From Gammaproteobacteria bacterium (GTDB lineage: Bacteria > Pseudomonadota > Gammaproteobacteria > Pseudomonadales > Cellvibrionaceae), in contig SEBV01000003.1 in the NCBI GenBank assembly GCA_004172865.1, positions 62,001 to 126,000 of the forward strand: a DNA stretch of 64,000 nt, written 5' to 3'. The stretch's first letter is position 1, and every line of letters begins with the position of its first letter. Below are positions 59,950 to 64,000 of this stretch, in pieces. The notes beneath the pieces were generated by a model. It did not search any database. It worked only from the letters and a program-made list of their open reading frames with translations, and was not told the DNA's origin. The position numbers and the translations under genes are program-made.

Positions 59950-61152
59950 TTATACAAATTGCGCCGCTGCATAGCCAGACGCCCACGCCCATTGAAAATT
60001 AAAACCACCCAGATGGCCGGTGACATCAATGACTTCGCCGATAAAAAATAATCCCGGCTGCGTTTTTGCTTCCAGGGTTTTCGATGACAGACAATCTACA
60101 TCCACTCCACCCAAAGTGACTTCCGCTGTACGATAGCCCTCAGTGCCTGCAGGAATAATTTCCCACGCGTGAAAAATATCCGCGATAGCTTGTATTTCTT
60201 TGGGCGTGTATTGATTGATGGGGCGAATTTCCGCAACACTATTGCAAAAGGCTTGTGCAATACTTTTGGTGAGCAGCTCGCTCATAAGCGTTGTCAATAA
60301 AACCTTAGGACGATTTTGTTGTTGCGTAATTAAATAATCGTTCAAATTTATATTGGGCAGCAAATCAATACGCACAAATTGCCCAGGCGACCAATATGAT
60401 GAGATTTGTAAAATCGCTGGCCCGCTTAAACCACGATGAGTAAATAATAAATTTTCGGTGAACGATTGTTCGCCACAACTCACGCGTACTTCAGCAGCAT
60501 TTCCTACACAATCTTTAAATTGTTCAAGCTGTGTTGGCGATAAAGTAAAAGGCACCAAGCCCGCAGTACGCGGTTTCAGAACCAACCCAAATTGCTCTGC
60601 GACTTGATAACCAAACCCTGTTGCGCCCATTGTCGGGATGGATAGTCCACCCGTTGCAATGACCAACGACTCGCAAAAAACATCACCCATGCTTGTCGCA
60701 ACTTTGTAACGCAAAGCCAATTTTTCTTGATCAAGCGCGGCAATAGTGTTGATTTCACAATTAGCGTAAATTTTTGCTCCGGCTTGATCGCATTCGTTGA
60801 GAAGTAGATCCAAAATATCCTGCGCTTTATTATCGCAAAATAATTGCCCGAGTTTTTTTTCGTGATAAGCCACGCCGTGTTTTAATACCAGCCCGATAAA
60901 ATCCCATTGCGTATAACGCGCAAGTGCGGATTTGCAAAAATGTTCGTTAGCAGAGAGATAATTTTTCGGCAGAATTTCCATGTTGGTAAAATTACAACGC
61001 CCACCACCGGACATGAGGATTTTTTTACCGACTTTATTGGCGTGATCCACCACCACAACTTTACGTCCGCGCGCAGCTGCATTGGCGGCGCACATTAAAC
61101 CTGCTGCGCCAGCACCAATAATAAGAACATCTGTTTGTTGAGGTAAAGACAT
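59950..61152 (-). CDS. yhiN: HI0933/YhiN family flavoprotein
   Basis: The 400-residue protein binds FAD through the N-terminal GAGAAGLMCAANAAARG motif and has the family pattern KVGKKILMSGGGRCNFTN and the C-terminal GEVIDVTGHLGGFNFQWAWASG. E. coli YhiN is its counterpart; the reaction is not known, but related proteins are linked to tRNA modification or hydroxy-flavin reactions. A stable hairpin lies between it and dcd. Confidence 0.93.
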   Translation of the reverse strand: MSLPQQTDVLIIGAGAAGLMCAANAAARGRKVVVVDHANKVGKKILMSGGGRCNFTNMEILPKNYLSANEHFCKSALARYTQWDFIGLVLKHGVAYHEKKLGQLFCDNKAQDILDLLLNECDQAGAKIYANCEINTIAALDQEKLALRYKVATSMGDVFCESLVIATGGLSIPTMGATGFGYQVAEQFGLVLKPRTAGLVPFTLSPTQLEQFKDCVGNAAEVRVSCGEQSFTENLLFTHRGLSGPAILQISSYWSPGQFVRIDLLPNINLNDYLITQQQNRPKVLLTTLMSELLTKSIAQAFCNSVAEIRPINQYTPKEIQAIADIFHAWEIIPAGTEGYRTAEVTLGGVDVDCLSSKTLEAKTQPGLFFIGEVIDVTGHLGGFNFQWAWASGYAAAQFV

Positions 61153-61162
61153 AGATGTTACT

Positions 61163-61187
61163 GAGCCGCCAGCGATGCTAGCGACTC
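61163..61187 (-). terminator. Hairpin between dcd and the flavoprotein gene
   Basis: Two eleven-base arms pair fully if two G-U pairs are allowed, around a three-base loop, shortly after the dcd stop. There is no T-run; a processing or attenuating role is as likely as termination. Confidence 0.45.
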
Positions 61188-61194
61188 AAATCTC

Positions 61195-61764
61195 TTAAGT
61201 GCGAGGGAGGGTGACGCCGCGTTGACCTTGATATTTTCCGCCACGATCTTTGTATGATGTTTCACATACTTCATCGCTTTCAAAAAATAACATTTGCGCC
61301 ACGCCTTCGTTCGCATAAATTTTTGCTGGTAGCGGAGTAGTGTTAGAAAACTCAAGAGTTACGTGCCCTTCCCACTCTGGCTCAAGCGGCGTTACGTTAA
61401 CGATGATTCCGCAGCGCGCGTAAGTCGATTTACCAAGACAAACCGTCAAAATTGAGCGTGGAATACGAAAATATTCTACGGTTCTTGCCAATGCAAAAGA
61501 ATTGGGCGGAATTATGCAGACGTCACTTTTAACATCGACAAAACTTTTTTCATCGAAGTTTTTCGGGTCAACAACGGTGGAGTGAACATTGGTGAAAATC
61601 TTGAACTCATCTGCACAGCGAACATCGTAGCCATAGCTGGATGTACCGTAAGAAATTAAACGGCTACCGGCTGCGTCATAGCGCACTTGATTCGGCTCAA
61701 AAGGTTCGATCATGCCGTTTTGCTCCGCCATGCGGCGCATCCACTTGTCGGATTTGATGCTCAT
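61195..61764 (-). CDS. dcd: dCTP deaminase
   Basis: Dcd turns dCTP into dUTP for thymidylate synthesis. The 189-residue protein contains the catalytic Glu in [18 protein letters not shown], the nucleotide-binding [12 protein letters not shown] and the C-terminal KYQGQRG motif. A GGGAGAA Shine-Dalgarno precedes the ATG. It is in the usual length range and is the clear dCTP deaminase type, not the bifunctional dUTP-forming kind. Confidence 0.96.
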   Translation of the reverse strand: MSIKSDKWMRRMAEQNGMIEPFEPNQVRYDAAGSRLISYGTSSYGYDVRCADEFKIFTNVHSTVVDPKNFDEKSFVDVKSDVCIIPPNSFALARTVEYFRIPRSILTVCLGKSTYARCGIIVNVTPLEPEWEGHVTLEFSNTTPLPAKIYANEGVAQMLFFESDEVCETSYKDRGGKYQGQRGVTLPRT

Positions 61765-61972
61765 TGCTTCTCCCGGATTGAGTTGTTGAGTGCTGCGAAA
61801 GCCAGCCGTGCGTTAGGGGCGGCATCATAGCTGTTTTCTGCGTTGTAAAAAACCGGATTTGCCGATCAATGTTCTGAAGTGTCAACCGAACCGTAAAAGT
61901 GCTCGCAAAGCTAGCCAGTTTACGCCCCGCATCTTTACACAGCTAAATACCGCCACGAGCTGGCAGATTTAT
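61765..61972. other. Divergent spacer dcd / GH26
   Basis: The first two thirds of a 313-base gap. It holds the dcd promoter on the minus strand; no gene is visible. The GH26 control region follows from 61973. Confidence 0.4.
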
Positions 61973-62001
61973 ATGACAATCGATATACTCAAAAATGTAA
62001 T
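61973..62001 (+). promoter_or_regulatory. Promoter of the GH26 gene
   Basis: ATGACA (61973-61978) and TGTAAT (61996-62001) are one mismatch each from the sigma70 consensus and 17 bases apart. The -10 overlaps the first LacI-type operator. Confidence 0.6.
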
Positions 62002-62009
62002 CGTTTACA
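61996..62009. promoter_or_regulatory. LacI-type operator 1 for GH26
   Basis: TGTAATCGTTTACA, a 14-base near-palindrome with central CG, matches the TGTAAnCGnTTACA pattern of LacI/GalR regulators. It covers the -10, so a repressor here would block transcription. Confidence 0.65.
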
Positions 62010-62022
62010 TAAACCGGTTACA
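62009..62022. promoter_or_regulatory. LacI-type operator 2 for GH26
   Basis: ATAAACCGGTTACA follows directly with 13 bases between the centres. It matches 11 of 14 bases of an ideal TGTAACCGGTTACA palindrome. Two sites suggest co-operative binding. Confidence 0.5.
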
Positions 62023-62077
62023 TTTAACCAATACCAATAAAAACTCATAAACATAATCAAATATCCCGGAGAAGATA

Positions 62078-64000
62078 ATGAGATTTACCAGTCAATTCGC
62101 CCTGGCTTTAGCCATTGGGTGCGGCTTAAGTGCGTGCGGCGGTGGGAGCGGCAGTACGAAGCCTGCACCTGTTACGAGCGTTAGCAGTGTTTCAAGCTTA
62201 ACCGCAACAAGTCAGGCCACGTCGAACTCAAGTCTTTCTACTGCAAGTATTGAAAGTAGTTCCAGCGGTAAAAATTCATCCAGTCTCACGACCGGCGCAG
62301 CTTCAAGCAGCACATCCGCAGCTAACACTACCAGTCTAATTTCACCGCCCAGTGTGGATGCAGGAAAAGATCAAACGGTATTAAGCGGTAGCAGCGTTTC
62401 GTTGACAGCAACTTTATCAGGCGATGCCCCTGCTCCTCTCAATTACCAGTGGACTCAAATCAGCGGCGCAACAATCACATTGACTAATGCAACGAGCGCA
62501 TCTGCCAGCTTCACTGCACCTGCAGCCGTCACGCCTTTTAGCGCGTTATTCAAAGTATCGGTGACAGATAAAAATGGAGCTGCCTACAGCGATACAGTGG
62601 CAATTTCCATAAGCTCGGCAAATGTTCGCTATGAAGCGGAAGATTCAGTAGTCGCCACCCTCGCTAACGGTGCAAAAGTCGATAGCACTTTAACCGCAGG
62701 TCGATCTGGAACCGGCTACGTGAACGGCTTCACCAACGATAACCCGAACGCAACGTTAACCTGGTCCATCGCAATTACTGAAGCGGCTTACTATAAAATT
62801 GACTTGGGATTCCAACTGAACGATAGCCCTAAGGGTTTTGATTTTGTGATTGATGGCACTACGCAGTTGTCAGGAACAATGACCGCTGCCGACAAAAACT
62901 TTCACGCGACCAGTCTTGGCCGCCAATGGTTAACTGCAGGCACCCATACATTTACCGTTAAAAACGGTTGGCGCTATTACAACATTGATTATCTTGAACT
63001 CACCAAGGTCGTCTCGCCCGTTAAACCGCAAACGCTCGATCCTCTGCCGGTTGACTCTGCGGCGACTGCAAAAGCTAAAGCCCTGAAAAAATATATCAAC
63101 GATAACTACACTAGTAAGACACTTTCAGGCCAGCACAATGCGGCAGAGATCGACACAATATTTACGCGCTCGGGCCAACGCCCCGCTATTTATGCCATTG
63201 ATCTCTTAAATTATTCATCGCTCGCGGTTAAAAGTTCAGGTAGCACGCCTGCAAGCGAAACTGAAAATTTTATCGAGAAAGTCAAAAATACTAGTGGCAG
63301 CAATAGTTATATCGCCAGCCTTATTTGGCACTGGCATTCGCCGGCTGATGCCAAAAGTATCACGTGTACAGGCACAGGCGATGATATGCACTGTTGGTGG
63401 AATAGTTTTTACACCGCGCATACCAATTTCGATTTGGCCGCTGCATTAGCTGATCCTACGGGTGACAAATACAAAGCATTAATTGCGGATATAGATTTAA
63501 TTGCCGTGCAACTTAAAAAAGCGGATGCCGCCGGAATTCCCGTTCTATGGCGTCCGCTGCATGAAGCAGATGGTGCTTGGTTTTGGTGGGGCGCAAAAGG
63601 GCCAGAGAGTTTCAAAAAATTATGGCGAATTATGTATGACCGTCTAACTAACTATCACCAAATTCATAATTTAATTTGGGTACTGACAAATGAAACACCT
63701 TCGTGGTATCCCGGTGATGATGTTGTCGATGTGGTTGGTATAGATGCTTACCCAACTGATAAACATGACGCCTTGACCGTGATCTGGGAAAAAATGCTGG
63801 AGCGTTATGACGGTCACAAAATAATTGCACTCACCGAATTTGGCGGTGTGCCAATTATAAACGAAATGCAAACTAAAGGGGTATGGTGGGCGTGGTTCGC
63901 CAGCTGGAATGATACAGACACGACTAATCCACTAGGCCCCAAGAAAATGACAGTGGAAGAAGTAAATAGTATTTACAATTCGCCAGAAGTTATTTCCTTA
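62078..64000 (+). CDS. GH26 beta-mannanase lipoprotein (3' end outside window)
   Basis: The frame is open for 641 codons to the window edge. It starts with a lipoprotein signal (lipobox LSAC, Cys20), then a Ser/Thr linker (about 22-88), a PKD/REJ-like beta domain (about 89-182), a CBM35-like carbohydrate-binding domain (about 183-310, VRYEAEDSVV to YNIDYLEL) and the GH26 catalytic barrel from about 330. The general acid is Glu496 in WRPLHEADGAWFWWG and the nucleophile Glu587 in LTEFGGVP. Endo-beta-mannanase on mannan or galactomannan is expected at the cell surface. GGAGAAG lies before the ATG. Confidence 0.92.
   Translation, partial: MRFTSQFALALAIGCGLSACGGGSGSTKPAPVTSVSSVSSLTATSQATSNSSLSTASIESSSSGKNSSSLTTGAASSSTSAANTTSLISPPSVDAGKDQTVLSGSSVSLTATLSGDAPAPLNYQWTQISGATITLTNATSASASFTAPAAVTPFSALFKVSVTDKNGAAYSDTVAISISSANVRYEAEDSVVATLANGAKVDSTLTAGRSGTGYVNGFTNDNPNATLTWSIAITEAAYYKIDLGFQLNDSPKGFDFVIDGTTQLSGTMTAADKNFHATSLGRQWLTAGTHTFTVKNGWRYYNIDYLELTKVVSPVKPQTLDPLPVDSAATAKAKALKKYINDNYTSKTLSGQHNAAEIDTIFTRSGQRPAIYAIDLLNYSSLAVKSSGSTPASETENFIEKVKNTSGSNSYIASLIWHWHSPADAKSITCTGTGDDMHCWWNSFYTAHTNFDLAAALADPTGDKYKALIADIDLIAVQLKKADAAGIPVLWRPLHEADGAWFWWGAKGPESFKKLWRIMYDRLTNYHQIHNLIWVLTNETPSWYPGDDVVDVVGIDAYPTDKHDALTVIWEKMLERYDGHKIIALTEFGGVPIINEMQTKGVWWAWFASWNDTDTTNPLGPKKMTVEEVNSIYNSPEVISL

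Overview
The window looks like chromosome from a polysaccharide-degrading gammaproteobacterium close to Cellvibrio (Cellvibrionaceae); this is inferred from gene content and order. Three points support it: secreted glycoside hydrolases (GH3, GH8, and a GH26 lipoprotein with a serine-rich linker and a CBM); the same serine-linker style on an alkaline phosphatase lipoprotein; and a housekeeping order tilS-pyrG-kdsA-eno-ftsB-ispD-ispF-truD-pcm-nlpD-rpoS-fdxA-mutS that matches the pseudomonad arrangement except that surE is absent between truD and pcm. I see no rRNA, tRNA, CRISPR array, prophage or intact insertion sequence.

Layout. 1-5.8 kb: end of an unrecognised secreted-type protein, a GH3 beta-glucosidase, an integral-membrane acyltransferase and a GNAT acetyltransferase. 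6.3-12.6 kb: a methionine cluster made of a MetR-type box, DUF1852 (MesX), the folate-independent core methionine synthase MesD, a flavin reductase, an OsmC-YcaO fusion protein and a MetR-type LysR regulator. 12.9-15.0 kb: an RNase H-like protein, a small conserved-looking protein and the GTPase HflX on the minus strand. 15.4-19.5 kb: a GH8 enzyme, a Rossmann-fold protein and a membrane-anchored metallo-beta-lactamase-fold hydrolase. 19.7-34.0 kb: the housekeeping block for mismatch repair, stationary-phase sigma factor, isoaspartate repair, tRNA modification, isoprenoid and Kdo synthesis, enolase, CTP synthase and cell division. 34.1-38.5 kb: S9 peptidase, periplasmic MBL hydrolase, TPR lipoprotein and GreB. 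38.6-42.0 kb: a copper-resistance operon with a small His/Met/Cys-rich CopL-like protein, CopA and CopB. 42.0-45.9 kb: tandem alkaline phosphatases behind a PhoB-box-like repeat. 46-56 kb: HD-GYP protein, MazG, YqcC, DinG, acyltransferase, YchJ, a REC-GGDEF-REC diguanylate cyclase and LptF/LptG. 56.6-61.8 kb: PepA, HolC, two proteins of unknown function, a YhiN-type flavoprotein and Dcd. 62.0 kb to the right edge: a GH26 beta-mannanase cut by the window end, with two LacI-type operators, one of them overlapping the -10 of a good sigma70-type promoter.

How the genes work together. The glycoside hydrolases cover three different plant-wall polymers and sit as separate single genes. The methionine cluster reads as a self-contained oxygen-dependent way of methylating homocysteine under homocysteine/MetR control; the role of its YcaO-OsmC member is open. 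The copper and phosphate regions are classical inducible modules. Several track-style start codons were moved to internal ATG or GTG codons where a Shine-Dalgarno sequence or family alignment demanded it (acyltransferase 3, flavin reductase, Rossmann protein, tilS, copB, phoA, HD-GYP, yqcC, the plsC-like gene, ychJ, lptF, pepA).
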